NCBI GenBank assembly: GCA_024645085.1
Contig: JAHEGN010000001.1
Location: 62,001 to 126,000 of the forward strand
DNA: 64,000 bases
Source of the DNA: Rhodobiaceae bacterium
GTDB taxonomy: Bacteria; Pseudomonadota; Alphaproteobacteria; RS24
Reading direction: 5' to 3'
Shown here piece after piece: positions 1 to 9,876 of the stretch (position 1 is the first letter of the stretch; each line of letters opens with the position of its first letter). The position numbers and the translations under genes were made by a program. Below the pieces are notes generated by a model. It ran no database searches and was not told where the DNA came from. It saw only the letters and a list, made by a program, of their open reading frames with translations.

Positions 1-802
1 CACGGCGGTTTTGTTGCGGCAGAAAATCCATGGCGTAATGCACGCCGTCTAAGTCGCGGCCTTCGACCGGCAAATCGCGCGGCACTTCTGAGCCGCCTGA
101 TAAAATCAGCGCATCATGTTTGGTCTGCAAATCTTCAACCGACACATTAACCCCAATATGGGCGTCATAATGAAAGCTCACACCTTCGGCTTGCATTTGC
201 TCAACCCGACGATCAATGCCGTGTTTTTCCATTTTGAAATCTGGAATGCCATAGCGCAGAAGACCACCAGCTTTGGCGTTTTTCTCGTAAATATGCACAT
301 CATGGCCGGCCCGCGCCAATTGCTGGGCTGCGGCCATGCCAGCCGGACCAGCGCCAACGACGCCGATTGACTTGCCCGTTTTATTTGGGTTGATATGCGG
401 GACAATCCAGCCATTTTCCCAGCCGCGATCGACAATTGCGCATTCGATGGATTTAATGGTCACCGGATTGTCGTCAATATTCAGCGTGCATGAGGCTTCG
501 CAAGGGGCTGGGCAGATACGGCCAGTAAATTCTGGAAAATTATTGGTCGAGTGCAAATTGCTCAGCGCGGCTTGCCAATCGGCCGTGTAGACCAAATCAT
601 TCCAGTCTGGGATTTGGTTGTTGACCGGGCAGCCATTGTGGCAATAGGGCACGCCGCAATCCATGCAGCGTGAGGCTTGCGCACGCAGGTCTTTTTCACC
701 CAATGGCACGGTAAATTCGCGAAAGTTTTGCACCCGTTCTTCAGGCGGCAGATAGCTGCGGTCTTTGCGATCGAGTTCCAAAAATCCAGTTGCTTTTCCC
801 AT
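1..802 (-). CDS. gltD: Glutamate synthase small subunit, partial (3' end outside window)
   Basis: Beta subunit of NADPH-dependent glutamate synthase. It takes electrons from NADPH through FAD and passes them to the large subunit, which makes two glutamates from glutamine and 2-oxoglutarate in the cytoplasm. About 267 N-terminal residues are visible and the gene runs off the left edge. The N-terminal iron-sulfur domain shows Cys46, Cys49, Cys54 and Cys58, plus a second group Cys97, Cys101 and Cys105. A GAGPAG nucleotide-binding fingerprint follows at residues 150-155. The start lies 1 base after the gltB stop, with AGGAGAG inside the end of gltB as ribosome site, so translation is probably coupled. 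The C-terminal NADPH domain cannot be judged. Confidence 0.96.
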   Translation of the reverse strand, partial: MGKATGFLELDRKDRSYLPPEERVQNFREFTVPLGEKDLRAQASRCMDCGVPYCHNGCPVNNQIPDWNDLVYTADWQAALSNLHSTNNFPEFTGRICPAPCEASCTLNIDDNPVTIKSIECAIVDRGWENGWIVPHINPNKTGKSIGVVGAGPAGMAAAQQLARAGHDVHIYEKNAKAGGLLRYGIPDFKMEKHGIDRRVEQMQAEGVSFHYDAHIGVNVSVEDLQTKHDALILSGGSEVPRDLPVEGRDLDGVHYAMDFLPQQNRR

Positions 803-803
803 T

Positions 804-3800
804 TTACTCTCCTGCAGCAGGGCGCGCCTGCTCAGCTTCATTTGCAAGTTCATTCAAGGCACGACGATATTCGGTCGGCATGACTTTGAGGAATTTCGGC
901 AAATAGTCTTGCCAATGAGCCAAAATATCTTTGGCGCGCTCAGAATTTGTGTAACGCGCATGATTTTCCAGCAATTTGTGCAGACGCTCAGCGTCGTGTT
1001 GCGTCATGTCTGTGTCCAAGCGGGTCAAGGCATTGCCAATCTCGCCGGTGACTGGTTCCAATTCAACCATGGCCATATTGCAACGGGCTTCGAAATCGCC
1101 GTTTTCGTCGAGCACATAGGCGATACCACCTGACATGCCAGCGGCGAAATTACGTCCTGTGGCGCCGAGTACGACGACACAGCCGCCGGTCATATATTCG
1201 CAGCAATGGTCGCCAGCACCTTCGACAACGGCCATGGCACCGGAGTTGCGCACGGCGAAACGTTCACCCGCAACGCCACGGAAATAGCATTCGCCTTCAA
1301 TGGCGCCGTATAGCACCGTATTGCCGACAATGATGCTTTTCTCTGGCACAATGGCGCTTTCGGCTGGCGGATAAATAGCAATACGCCCACCAGACAGGCC
1401 TTTGCCGACATAGTCATTGGCTTCGCCATTGAGTTCTAATGAAATGCCGCGGGCCAAAAATGCGCCGAAGCTTTGGCCGGCCGTGCCGTTTAGTTTCACT
1501 GAAATCGTGTCATCTGGCAGTCCAGCATGACCATGGCGCTTGGCCAATTCGCCGGACAACATAGTGCCGGCTGAGCGGTCAATATTGCTGATGGCTGTTT
1601 CAATTTGCACTGATTTTTTATCCTCCAAAGCCGGCATGGCTTGGGCAATCAGCTTGCGATCGAGAATATCGTCAATCGGATGCTGCTGCTTCATACTACG
1701 GTAAACCGTGCTTTGGCTTTCGATTTTGGTAAACAGACGGGTGAAGTCCAAGCCTTTGGCTTTCCATTGTTGAATCGCTTGGCGCGTATCCAGCAAATCG
1801 GTTTGACCAATAATCTCATTCAGCGTGCTAAAGCCCATTTCGGCCAGCATTTCGCGCACTTCCTCAGCAATGAAGAAGAAGTAGTTAATGACATGCTCAG
1901 GCTGACCGGTGAAGCGCTTGCGCAATTCTTCGTTTTGCGTAGCAATGCCGACCGGGCACGTGTTGAGATGGCATTTGCGCATCATAATACAGCCGGCGGC
2001 AATCAGCGGTGCGGTTGAGAAACCAAACTCATCAGCGCCCAGCAAGGCACCGACGATAACGTCGCGACCGGTGCGCAAACCGCCATCAACTTGCACGGCA
2101 ATGCGTGAGCGCAAATCATTTAGCACCAATGTTTGTTGGGTCTCGGCCAAACCGATTTCCCATGGGCTACCTGCGTGTTTGATTGAGGTCAGCGGGCTGG
2201 CACCCGTGCCACCTTCGAAACCAGAAATCGTCACATGGTCGGCGCGGGCTTTTGAAACACCAGCGGCAACTGTGCCGACACCAACTTCTGACACAAGTTT
2301 CACGGAAACATCTGCCGCAGGATTGGTGTTTTTCAAATCGAAAATCAGCTGTGCCAAATCTTCAATCGAGTAAATATCATGGTGAGGTGGCGGTGAAATT
2401 AGGCCAACGCCGGGGGTCGAATGGCGCACTGCGGCAATCCGACGGTCGACTTTATGGCCTGGCAATTGCCCGCCTTCGCCCGGCTTGGCGCCCTGTGCCA
2501 TTTTGATTTGAATCATGTCCGAATTGGCCAAATATTCCGTGGTCACGCCAAACCGGCCAGAGGCCACTTGCTTGATGGCTGAACGGCGCGAGTCGCCATT
2601 GGCATCTGGGGTAAAGCGGGCTGCTTCTTCGCCGCCTTCGCCAGTGTTTGATTTGGCACCCATGCGGTTCATGGCAATCGCTAGTGTTTCATGCGCTTCT
2701 GGGCTGATTGAGCCCAAAGACATAGCGCCAGTGGCAAAACGTTTGACGATTTCCGTTACTGGCTCAACCTCGTCGATCGAAATCGCTTGTCGGCCAGTGT
2801 CCTCGGCGGTGCGGATTTTGAACAAGCCGCGCAGGGTCAGCAGGCTTTCGTCTTGCTGATTAATCAGACGGGCATATTCACGATATTGGTCACGACTATT
2901 GCCGCGCACAGCATGTTGCAAAGTACCGACAGTATCGGCGTTCCAGACGTGGTTTTCGCCACGCACGCGCACCGCATATTCACCACCGACGGCCAGCGCA
3001 TCGCGCAAGACGATGGTGTCGCTAAAGGCGGCTTGGTGGCGCTCGACGGTTTCGCGGGCCACTTCAGCCAAGCCAACCCCTTCAATTGTGGTGGCTGTGC
3101 CGCGGAAATATTGGTCGACAAAGCTTTGCGCTAAACCAATGGCGTCAAAAATTTGCGCGCCGCAATAAGATTGATAGGTCGAAATGCCCATTTTTGACAT
3201 GACCTTGCGCAAGCCCTTGCCAGCCGCTTTGACAAAATGCTTTTGGCCTTGTTCGCGGGTCAGGTCGAGTTCGAGTTTTTCGCGCAATTGGTCAATCGTA
3301 TCAAACGCCAAATATGGGTTAATGGCTTCTGCACCATAACCTGCAAGGCAGGCAAAATGATGAATTTCGCGCGCTTCGCCGGTTTCAACAATCAAGCCAG
3401 CGGAAGTACGCAAATTGGCGCGAATGAGGTGGTGATGCACCGCCGCTGTCGCCAACAGCGCAGGAATCGCAACGCGCGTGGCACTCATGGCGCGGTCGGA
3501 GAGAATAATAATATTCTCATGGCCATTGCGAATGGCGTTTTCAGCTTCGGCACATAGCGCATCAATGCGGGTTTTGAGGCCATCTGCCCCGTCAGCCGCA
3601 TCAAAGGTCATGTCCAAAGTGGCGGCATGGAAATCATTGTCGCCAATGTCGCTGATACAGCGGATTTTTTCCAAATCATCATTGCTCAAAATTGGCTGCG
3701 CCACTTCAAGGCGTTTTTGCCCCGATGTGCCCTCCAAGTCGAGCAGGTTTGGCCGCGGGCCAATGAAGGAGACCAATGACATCACCAATTCTTCGCGAAT

Positions 3801-5450
3801 AGGGTCAATCGGTGGGTTGGTCACTTGCGCAAAGTTTTGTTTGAAATAGGCATATAGCGGCTTTGACTGGTCAGACAAAGCAGCCAGTGGCGTATCCGTG
3901 CCCATGGAGCCAGTGCCCTCTTCGCCATTTTGCAGCATTGGCGTCATCAGGAATTTCAAATCTTCTTGCGTATAACCAAAGGCTTTTTGTTGTGCCAAAA
4001 GCGGCAGCACAGAGCTGGCGTGCGGCTCACCTTTTGATACAGGCAATTCTTCCAATTTGATTTGCGCCCGCGCCAGCCACTCATCATAGGGGTGTGAGGC
4101 GGATAATTCGGCTTTGATCTCATCATCGGAAATAATCCGGCCTTGCTCCATATCAATAAGCAACATTTTGCCCGGCTGGAGACGCCATTTTTCGATAATT
4201 TTTTCTTCTGCGGCCGGTAACACACCCATTTCAGAGGCCATGACAACGCGATCGTCAGAGGTCACATAATAGCGCGCCGGACGCAGACCATTGCGATCAA
4301 GCGTGGCGCCAATTTGGCGACCATTGGAAAAAGCAACAGCAGCCGGGCCATCCCATGGCTCCATGAGGGCTGCATTATATTCGTAAAAGGCGCGGCGCTT
4401 TTCATCCATTAATGGATTGCCCGCCCAAGCTTCGGGAATCAGCATCATCATCGCATGTGCCATGGAATAACCGCCCATGACCAAAAGCTCGAGAGCGTTA
4501 TCAAAACACGCCGAGTCAGATTGGCCTTCTTGAATCAGCGGCCAAAGTTTTTTCAAATCATCGCCGAACAGCGCTGTTTTCAAAGTCTCTTCGCGCGCTG
4601 CCATCCAATTGACATTGCCGCGAACCGTATTGATTTCACCATTATGGCAAATCATCCGGAAAGGTTGCGACAGCGACCATGTGGGGAAAGTGTTGGTTGA
4701 AAACCGCTGGTGAACCAGGGCCATGGCTGAGACCGTGTCAGGGTCGCGCAGGTCATGGTAAAACGGCCCAAGCTGGCTCGACAGCAAAAGCCCCTTATAT
4801 AGAACCGTGTAGGACGACAAAGACGGAATATAGAAGAAATTCTTGGCTTCGGCCATTTTGGCTTTGGCCACATCAAGCTCAATCAAGCGGCGGATAACAA
4901 ATAGATCGCGCTCAAATGCATTTTGTTCTGCGTCATTGCCCTGGGCGATGAAGAATTGGCGGATAACTGGCTCAGTTGGCACAATTGAATAGCCCAAATC
5001 ACTATTGTCGACGGGCACATCGCGCCAGCCCAAAAGCACATGGCCCTCGGCCGCAATATGGCTGGCAACAAGCGCTTCAATTTTTGCCCGACACGCGTCA
5101 TCTGGTGGCAGAAAAATCATGCCAACGCCATATTTGCCCTCGGCTGGCAGGTCGAAGCCAAGATCAGCCGTGACTTTGCGGAAAAACCCATCTGGAATTT
5201 GCAGCAACATGCCAACACCGTCGCCAGCTTTTGGGTCGGCGCCAACGGCACCGCGGTGCTCAAGATTTTCGAGAATGGTCAGACCATCGCGGACGATATC
5301 ATGGCTTTTGACATTTTTAATATTGGCAACAAAACCAATACCGCAAGCGTCATGCTCATTGGCCGGATCATATAGACCTTGGCGTTCAGGCAAGCCGTTG
5401 CGCGCGGTTGACGCGGGCGATGACAAATTATTAAGGGGCTGCTTTTTCAT
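804..5450 (-). CDS. gltB: Glutamate synthase (NADPH) large subunit
   Basis: Alpha subunit of glutamate synthase, the GOGAT half of the GS/GOGAT ammonia-assimilation cycle. At 1548 residues it has the usual family length. A 35-residue propeptide precedes the class-II glutaminase nucleophile Cys36 in the ACGIGF motif. The central and FMN-binding synthase domains follow. Cys1154, Cys1160 and Cys1165 (CHLNTCPVG) are the 3Fe-4S ligands, and a glycine-rich GXGXG-type beta-helix domain forms the C terminus. It is first in an operon with gltD, and its leader carries a promoter and a palindromic operator candidate. Nothing in the reading frame looks damaged. Confidence 0.98.
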   Translation of the reverse strand: MKKQPLNNLSSPASTARNGLPERQGLYDPANEHDACGIGFVANIKNVKSHDIVRDGLTILENLEHRGAVGADPKAGDGVGMLLQIPDGFFRKVTADLGFDLPAEGKYGVGMIFLPPDDACRAKIEALVASHIAAEGHVLLGWRDVPVDNSDLGYSIVPTEPVIRQFFIAQGNDAEQNAFERDLFVIRRLIELDVAKAKMAEAKNFFYIPSLSSYTVLYKGLLLSSQLGPFYHDLRDPDTVSAMALVHQRFSTNTFPTWSLSQPFRMICHNGEINTVRGNVNWMAAREETLKTALFGDDLKKLWPLIQEGQSDSACFDNALELLVMGGYSMAHAMMMLIPEAWAGNPLMDEKRRAFYEYNAALMEPWDGPAAVAFSNGRQIGATLDRNGLRPARYYVTSDDRVVMASEMGVLPAAEEKIIEKWRLQPGKMLLIDMEQGRIISDDEIKAELSASHPYDEWLARAQIKLEELPVSKGEPHASSVLPLLAQQKAFGYTQEDLKFLMTPMLQNGEEGTGSMGTDTPLAALSDQSKPLYAYFKQNFAQVTNPPIDPIREELVMSLVSFIGPRPNLLDLEGTSGQKRLEVAQPILSNDDLEKIRCISDIGDNDFHAATLDMTFDAADGADGLKTRIDALCAEAENAIRNGHENIIILSDRAMSATRVAIPALLATAAVHHHLIRANLRTSAGLIVETGEAREIHHFACLAGYGAEAINPYLAFDTIDQLREKLELDLTREQGQKHFVKAAGKGLRKVMSKMGISTYQSYCGAQIFDAIGLAQSFVDQYFRGTATTIEGVGLAEVARETVERHQAAFSDTIVLRDALAVGGEYAVRVRGENHVWNADTVGTLQHAVRGNSRDQYREYARLINQQDESLLTLRGLFKIRTAEDTGRQAISIDEVEPVTEIVKRFATGAMSLGSISPEAHETLAIAMNRMGAKSNTGEGGEEAARFTPDANGDSRRSAIKQVASGRFGVTTEYLANSDMIQIKMAQGAKPGEGGQLPGHKVDRRIAAVRHSTPGVGLISPPPHHDIYSIEDLAQLIFDLKNTNPAADVSVKLVSEVGVGTVAAGVSKARADHVTISGFEGGTGASPLTSIKHAGSPWEIGLAETQQTLVLNDLRSRIAVQVDGGLRTGRDVIVGALLGADEFGFSTAPLIAAGCIMMRKCHLNTCPVGIATQNEELRKRFTGQPEHVINYFFFIAEEVREMLAEMGFSTLNEIIGQTDLLDTRQAIQQWKAKGLDFTRLFTKIESQSTVYRSMKQQHPIDDILDRKLIAQAMPALEDKKSVQIETAISNIDRSAGTMLSGELAKRHGHAGLPDDTISVKLNGTAGQSFGAFLARGISLELNGEANDYVGKGLSGGRIAIYPPAESAIVPEKSIIVGNTVLYGAIEGECYFRGVAGERFAVRNSGAMAVVEGAGDHCCEYMTGGCVVVLGATGRNFAAGMSGGIAYVLDENGDFEARCNMAMVELEPVTGEIGNALTRLDTDMTQHDAERLHKLLENHARYTNSERAKDILAHWQDYLPKFLKVMPTEYRRALNELANEAEQARPAAGE

Positions 5451-5591
5451 GCTGCCGTCTCCACTCGTCGCAAAGCTTGGCTGGCTAGATATCCAACGTC
5501 GGCTTCATCATTCTCTAAAAACTCTGGTTTATCGTCAGAGCACTCATCTTCATCACGCCGCGACTAATCCGCGGTGGCGATGCCAAACGGC

Positions 5592-5621
5592 ACTATAAGG
5601 GCAAGTGGGGTAAAAATTCAA
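5592..5621 (-). promoter_or_regulatory. Candidate sigma-70 promoter for gltBD
   Basis: Read on the minus strand, a -35 box TTGAAT (5616-5621) is followed after 18 bases by a -10 box TATAGT (5592-5597). This would start transcription near 5585 and leave a leader of about 135 bases before gltB. It is the best promoter-like pair I see in the 302-base gap 5451-5752, which holds no gene. The same gap also has a weak GGGG/CCCC hairpin (5685-5700) that may end the upstream esterase transcript. Confidence 0.5.
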
Positions 5622-5623
5622 GT

Positions 5624-5651
5624 AAATTGGTCAATGTTGTTGACCTAATTT
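5624..5651. promoter_or_regulatory. Near-palindromic operator upstream of gltB
   Basis: GGTCAA (5629-5634) and TTGACC (5640-5645) form a perfect 6-base inverted repeat around a 5-base spacer. The dyad extends outward as AAATT and AATTT with one unpaired base. It contains a T-N11-A core (T5631 to A5643), the usual form of a LysR-type site. Its centre lies about 52 bases upstream of the predicted gltB start and directly beside the -35 box, where an activator would bind. The regulator is not encoded nearby, and an Lrp-type protein is also possible. Confidence 0.5.
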
Positions 5652-5752
5652 GCTGAAAATAAATATCCAAACGCCGGAAAACTGGGGTTTTTTACCCCGC
5701 TGATAAAATCGCGCCGAGATGTCGCAGTTCAGTTTGGCGGTTTTTTGGCACT

Positions 5753-6655
5753 CTAAGCTTGCTGATGGCGGAAAAACCCCGCAATCGACTTCAGAGCCGC
5801 GCGCGATTCTGGCACCATTTTATGGCCGATTTGATGCACATGCGGCATGTCATGCCAAATTTCCAATTCTGCTGACACGCCCGCCGCCTTGGCATTATCG
5901 ACCAGACGGGTGCTGTCATTGAACAATACTTCTTCCGTGCCAACCTGCACAAACATGGGCGGCAAGCCAGATAAGTCCGCATAGAGAGGCGAAATAAGCG
6001 GATGATCGGCAGCCGCGTCGCCGCGATAAAAATCAATCACCTCGCCAATGCGCGACACATCAATCATTGGGTCGCGGTCGGCGCGTTGGGTATGCGAGTC
6101 GCCGGTGACCAGCAGGTCAACCCATGGTGATAATAAGGCGACGGCTTTTGGTTGCGGCTTGCTCTTTTGTTTTAAGGTCAGCATTAAAGCCATGCTCAGC
6201 CCGCCGCCAGCACTATCACCAGCGAGGAAAATATTTTCTGGTGCAAACCCCTTATTGAGCAAAAAATCATAAGCAGCTTCAGCGTCTTCAACGGCTGCCG
6301 GAAACGGGTTTTCAGGCGCCAAACGATAATCTGGCACCAGAGCCTGGAAGCCACCATAAGCGCATAATTGACTGACCATGGAGCGGTGGGTTGCTGGGCT
6401 GCCCATCACATATCCGCCGCCATGTAGATATAATAAAACCGTCTTGGCCTGCGGGTCGCCGAGCCATTCGGTGTAACAGCCATTAATGGTCTCGGTTCGC
6501 GTCGGGGCCTTTGAGCGAGTCAGCGAGCCCAATAGGCCGCCGCCGCTCATTCTTTCGCGCGCCAAGCGCACGCCCTCTGGGCCATTTGGTAAAAGTCCAC
6601 CGCGCAATAATTTACGCAATAAGGCGACATAAAGTTTTGATCTCAAACTAGCCAT
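5753..6655 (-). CDS. Alpha/beta hydrolase, hormone-sensitive-lipase (HSL) family esterase
   Basis: Predicted cytoplasmic carboxylesterase that hydrolyses short-chain esters. It shows the HSL oxyanion motif HGGGY at residues 78-82 and the nucleophile elbow GDSAGG with Ser148. A C-terminal Asp follows in VGTEEVLFND and a His in the HDMPHVHQ stretch. The length of 300 residues is normal for the family. I chose the ATG at 6655 because GAGGTG sits 5 bases upstream. A GTG three codons earlier has no such site. It is a single gene between gltB and hsp20, bounded upstream by a strong terminator. The natural substrate is unknown. Confidence 0.9.
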   Translation of the reverse strand: MASLRSKLYVALLRKLLRGGLLPNGPEGVRLARERMSGGGLLGSLTRSKAPTRTETINGCYTEWLGDPQAKTVLLYLHGGGYVMGSPATHRSMVSQLCAYGGFQALVPDYRLAPENPFPAAVEDAEAAYDFLLNKGFAPENIFLAGDSAGGGLSMALMLTLKQKSKPQPKAVALLSPWVDLLVTGDSHTQRADRDPMIDVSRIGEVIDFYRGDAAADHPLISPLYADLSGLPPMFVQVGTEEVLFNDSTRLVDNAKAAGVSAELEIWHDMPHVHQIGHKMVPESRAALKSIAGFFRHQQA

Positions 6656-6713
6656 TGGCAACACCTCACGAGAATAGACGTTTACATTAGGACAAAAGCC
6701 AACGGCTGGCGAT

Positions 6714-6750
6714 AAAAAACCCCGACCAGCGGGGAGGGGACTGGTCGGGG
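6714..6750 (-). terminator. Rho-independent terminator of the hsp20 gene
   Basis: On the minus strand CCCCGACCAG (6741-6750) pairs perfectly with CTGGTCGGGG (6720-6729) around an 11-base loop. Six T residues (6714-6719) follow. It lies 25 bases past the hsp20 stop and separates that gene from the esterase. Confidence 0.93.
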
Positions 6751-6774
6751 CAAAGGTTATCGGAGGGCCACGCC

Positions 6775-7215
6775 TTAAGCGGCTTTGAGGCTTTGTCCGA
6801 TGGCGATTTTGCGCGGTTTCTCGGCTTCGGGAATCTCGCGCACCAGATCGATAAACAGCAATCCATTCACCATATCGGCGCCATTTACTTTAACGTCGTC
6901 AGCGAGATGAAACTGTCGCTCAAAATCACGATTTGTGAAGCCGCGATAAAGAATTTCGGTTTTCTCTGCGCTGGGTTCGGTCTTGCGAACACCTGATACG
7001 GTCAAAATATTGCCGCGTTGTTCGAGTTGGATTTCATCGCGGTCAAAACCGGCGACGGCCATTGAAATGCGATAATCCAATTCGCCAGTGCGCTCGACAT
7101 TATAAGCCGGAAAAGAGGATTTCTTTTCTGAGCTATTCAAAGCGTCAAATACATGCGCCAGATGATCGAAGCCAATAGTGGATCGATAAAGCGGGGTTAA
7201 GTCAAAACGAGTCAT
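6775..7215 (-). CDS. Small heat-shock protein, Hsp20/IbpA family
   Basis: ATP-independent holdase chaperone that binds unfolding proteins during heat or oxidative stress and hands them to DnaK/ClpB. The N terminus TRFDLTPLYRSTIGFD is the typical alphaproteobacterial IbpA start. The alpha-crystallin domain fills residues 35-130, with the VSGVRK strand and GFTNRDFERQF segment. The protein is 146 residues. Two ATGs lie six bases apart; the second (7215) is preferred because AGGAG is 7 bases from it but only 1 base from the first. It is monocistronic, with its own leader hairpin, possible heat-shock promoter and terminator. Confidence 0.95.
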   Translation of the reverse strand: MTRFDLTPLYRSTIGFDHLAHVFDALNSSEKKSSFPAYNVERTGELDYRISMAVAGFDRDEIQLEQRGNILTVSGVRKTEPSAEKTEILYRGFTNRDFERQFHLADDVKVNGADMVNGLLFIDLVREIPEAEKPRKIAIGQSLKAA

Positions 7216-7240
7216 AGTCATTCTCCTGTCTTCTCATTTT

Positions 7241-7261
7241 GGCGCAAAGCTGATTTGCGCC
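7241..7261 (-). other. Stable hairpin in the hsp20 5' leader
   Basis: GGCGCAAA (minus strand 7261-7254) pairs perfectly with TTTGCGCC (7248-7241) around a 5-base loop. The 3' end of the stem is about 15 bases upstream of the AGGAG ribosome site. It does not cover that site, so it is more likely an mRNA-stabilising or protein-binding stem than a simple thermometer. Confidence 0.5.
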
Positions 7262-7271
7262 TGTGAACAAC

Positions 7272-7300
7272 AGGTGGGAATAAAAAAACCAATTTCAAAG
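7272..7300 (-). promoter_or_regulatory. Possible heat-shock (sigma-32) promoter of hsp20
   Basis: On the minus strand CTTTGAAA (7300-7293) is followed after 14 bases by CCCACCT (7278-7272). This is close to the known sigma-32 pattern CTTGAAA - 13 to 17 bases - CCCCATNT. The -10 match is incomplete and no ordinary sigma-70 pair is evident. Confidence 0.4.
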
Positions 7301-7392
7301 TCTTGAAAAATTTTTTGTTTTACCTAGGCCGACGATTTTTGAAAAAAAAATTAATTTAGGCCAAAAATAGCCGTTTTGAGCGGGTTTTAGCC

Positions 7393-8751
7393 TCAAAGAT
7401 TGGCAGCAATAATCCAAATAATGCCAATGGGCGCGACATAACGCGAGGTGATAAGCCATAATTTGAACAATAGCGCACGGCTGCCCAATGCTTGGCGCGC
7501 GGCCTGCTGGGGCAGGGCCCAACCGGCAAACATAATGGCCCCCAAGCCGCCCAGCGGCATGATATAGGCGGTGACCAAATAATCTTTCACATCGAATAAA
7601 GTCTTATCAGCCAAGCGGCCAGTATCAGCAAGGCGCACATCCTGCCATAGGTTGAAAGAAAACACCGTCGCCAAGCCAACAATAAAGGTCAGACCCATCA
7701 TGATGATGGCGGCGCGCGGGCGGGTCAGGGAAAACCGGTTTTCCGCCCAGCGAATAACCACCTCGGCTAGCGATAAGCCCGAGGTCAGAGCGGCGAAATA
7801 GACCAGAAAGAAAAACACCAAGGCGACCAATCCGCCGGCTGGAATTTGCGCAAAGGCCAATGGCAATGTGGTGAAAATCAGCCCCGGCCCAGCGGCGGCA
7901 TCTAATGATTGGCCGAAGACGATGGAAAAAATACCAATACCGGCGAGCAGGGCAATCACTGTATCGGCGAGGGCGATGAGAATGGCGGTTTTGCCCAAAT
8001 CAATTTTTTTGTCGATATAGGCACCATACGTAATCAGCATGGCGGCACCAACACCGACTGAGAAAAACCCGTGACCAATGGCTGATTGCACAACCTGTGG
8101 CGTGATTTTGCTGAAATCGGGGGTGAATAAGAATACCAAAGCGGCCGATAAATCACCAATGATGGCGCCATAAATGGCAATGGCGATGAGCATGAAAATT
8201 AAGCTCGGCATGAGCACTAAATTGGCGCGCTCTAAGCCGCTCGATAAATTGCGTACCAAAATCAGCCCGAGAAGCAGCAAAAATAAAATTTGATGAGCGA
8301 TCATTTTTCCCGGCTCAGCCAGAAGGTCGGCAAAATGAGCACCACTGGATTGCGCATCCAGCGATGACAGGCCGCCCGATGCGGCGCTGATGATATAGGC
8401 GCTGACCCATCCGGCAATCACTGCATAAAAGGTTAAAAGCGTGAACGCGCCGAGCACAGCAATGCCGCCAATCCAGCCAAGCAATTCACTGCGCTGATGG
8501 TCACGGGCCAATTTGCGCACTGATGACACAGCATCACTTTGGCCGCTGCGACCAATTAATAATTCAGCCGCCGCAATTGGCGTGGCAATGGCAAAAATAC
8601 TGGCGAGATAAATCAAAACAAAGGCGCCACCGCCCTGGGTGCCGGTCATATAGGGGAATTTCCAAATATTGCCGAGCCCGACCGCCGCCCCAATACAGGC
8701 CATGATGAAGCCGAGATTAGACGTCCAGAAGGAAGTGCTTGTTTTATGCAT
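7393..8751 (-). CDS. Sodium-dependent transporter, neurotransmitter:sodium symporter (NSS) family
   Basis: Inner-membrane secondary transporter of the LeuT/NSS fold, expected to import amino acids or similar amines with sodium. Transmembrane helix 1 carries the family signature around GAAVGLGNIWKFPY near residue 20, which forms the sodium and substrate site. The 452 residues contain about 11-12 hydrophobic segments, matching the shorter bacterial members. I chose ATG 8751 because AAGGTG lies 6 bases upstream. An ATG eight codons earlier lacks a site. It is divergent from the hydrolase at 8868. Substrate is not readable from sequence. Confidence 0.92.
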   Translation of the reverse strand: MHKTSTSFWTSNLGFIMACIGAAVGLGNIWKFPYMTGTQGGGAFVLIYLASIFAIATPIAAAELLIGRSGQSDAVSSVRKLARDHQRSELLGWIGGIAVLGAFTLLTFYAVIAGWVSAYIISAASGGLSSLDAQSSGAHFADLLAEPGKMIAHQILFLLLLGLILVRNLSSGLERANLVLMPSLIFMLIAIAIYGAIIGDLSAALVFLFTPDFSKITPQVVQSAIGHGFFSVGVGAAMLITYGAYIDKKIDLGKTAILIALADTVIALLAGIGIFSIVFGQSLDAAAGPGLIFTTLPLAFAQIPAGGLVALVFFFLVYFAALTSGLSLAEVVIRWAENRFSLTRPRAAIIMMGLTFIVGLATVFSFNLWQDVRLADTGRLADKTLFDVKDYLVTAYIMPLGGLGAIMFAGWALPQQAARQALGSRALLFKLWLITSRYVAPIGIIWIIAANL

Positions 8752-8867
8752 TGTGCTCACCTTTTCTCTTTGCACTAGTGTTCCAGATTCAAAATGAAAA
8801 TCAAGCGGCGAATATATTGGCCTGTTGGCGAACCCCTGATAAGGTTATGGCAAATAGGAAGTTAATC

Positions 8868-9845
8868 ATGACACAGCAAATCAAATGGGATGCCCCGGCC
8901 GAGGTCTACCTGATTGACGAAAACCCGATGCCAGCCAATGGCCAAGTCGGCTATTTGCGCAGCCGCGACGGCAAGCTTTTGCGCAATGGCGTGTTTATGC
9001 CGGAAGGGCCAGCGCGTGGCACGATTGTGTTGATGACGGGTTATTCGGAGTTTTTGGAAAAATATTTCGAAGCGATAGGTGATTTGACCGGCTTGGGCTA
9101 TTGTGTGGCGCTTCTGGAATGGCGCGGGCATGGTTTGTCGGATCGCGAATCCAGCGTCAGCGAGCGTTTGCACTTAGACGATTTCGACCAGAATATTGAA
9201 GATTTAGAAGACCGCTATGAGCGTCTGGTGCGCGGCCATTGTCCGGCACCTTATTTTGGTCTGGCACATAGTATGGGCGGACAAATTTCGCTGCGGGCGG
9301 CACAAAAACACCCTGATTGGTTTACGGCTCTGGCGCAATCGGCGCCGATGTATGGCATTCGTATGCCGTTTATTTTCCGTCTCATTCACTGGGCTGTGAC
9401 GTCAGTGTTGATAAGGCTGAAAGATGGCGATAGTTGGAGCCCCATTGACCCACCCATGCGCAAGCTTGATGGGCCGCCGGTCAATATTATTACCCATGAT
9501 GAAAAACGTTTTGCGCGCGGCGAGAAATTATGGCGCACCGATACACGGCTATTGATCAGCGGCCGTAGTTTGGGTTGGAGCTATACGACCTTTAAGACGA
9601 TGACAAAAACCATCAAGGCAAATTTTTTGCGTTCCGTCAGTGTGCCGCTATTTATCGGCACATCAGAAGACGAGCTGCTGGTTGACAATCGCGCCCATGC
9701 CATTGTTTTGGCGCATGTGCCAAATGCGCAGGGTAAATTTTACCCCAAGGCGCGGCATGAATTATTGATGGAAAAAGATGCCACGCGTGAGGCGTTTATC
9801 AAAGATGTTGATGATTTTTATCAGTCGGTGGTGGCCAGCCAATAG
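8868..9845 (+). CDS. Alpha/beta hydrolase, lysophospholipase/monoacylglycerol lipase type
   Basis: Predicted lipase of the PldB/monoglyceride-lipase group (COG2267), releasing fatty acids from lysophospholipids or monoacylglycerols. The 325 residues show the LLEWRGHGLSD strand-turn typical of the group and the nucleophile elbow AHSMGGQ with Ser135. A C-terminal Asp lies in GTSEDELLVD and a His in the KARHELLMEKD stretch. The start at 8868 is supported by AGGAAG 7 bases upstream. An in-frame ATG at 8739 would overlap the divergent transporter gene and has no ribosome site. No signal peptide is seen. Confidence 0.9.
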   Translation: MTQQIKWDAPAEVYLIDENPMPANGQVGYLRSRDGKLLRNGVFMPEGPARGTIVLMTGYSEFLEKYFEAIGDLTGLGYCVALLEWRGHGLSDRESSVSERLHLDDFDQNIEDLEDRYERLVRGHCPAPYFGLAHSMGGQISLRAAQKHPDWFTALAQSAPMYGIRMPFIFRLIHWAVTSVLIRLKDGDSWSPIDPPMRKLDGPPVNIITHDEKRFARGEKLWRTDTRLLISGRSLGWSYTTFKTMTKTIKANFLRSVSVPLFIGTSEDELLVDNRAHAIVLAHVPNAQGKFYPKARHELLMEKDATREAFIKDVDDFYQSVVASQ

Positions 9846-9876
9846 GCTTACGGCGACACTAAATGAGGCCGCAAAA

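Noticed and set aside
5005-5598. Plus-strand 197-codon open frame opposite gltB
   Set aside because: It is antisense to a full-length, strongly conserved gltB, has an unnatural Ser/Arg/Pro composition and no ribosome site.
7222-7300. ROSE-type RNA thermometer in front of hsp20
   Set aside because: The AGGAG ribosome site lies outside the visible stem and I see no short pyrimidine-rich partner pairing with it.
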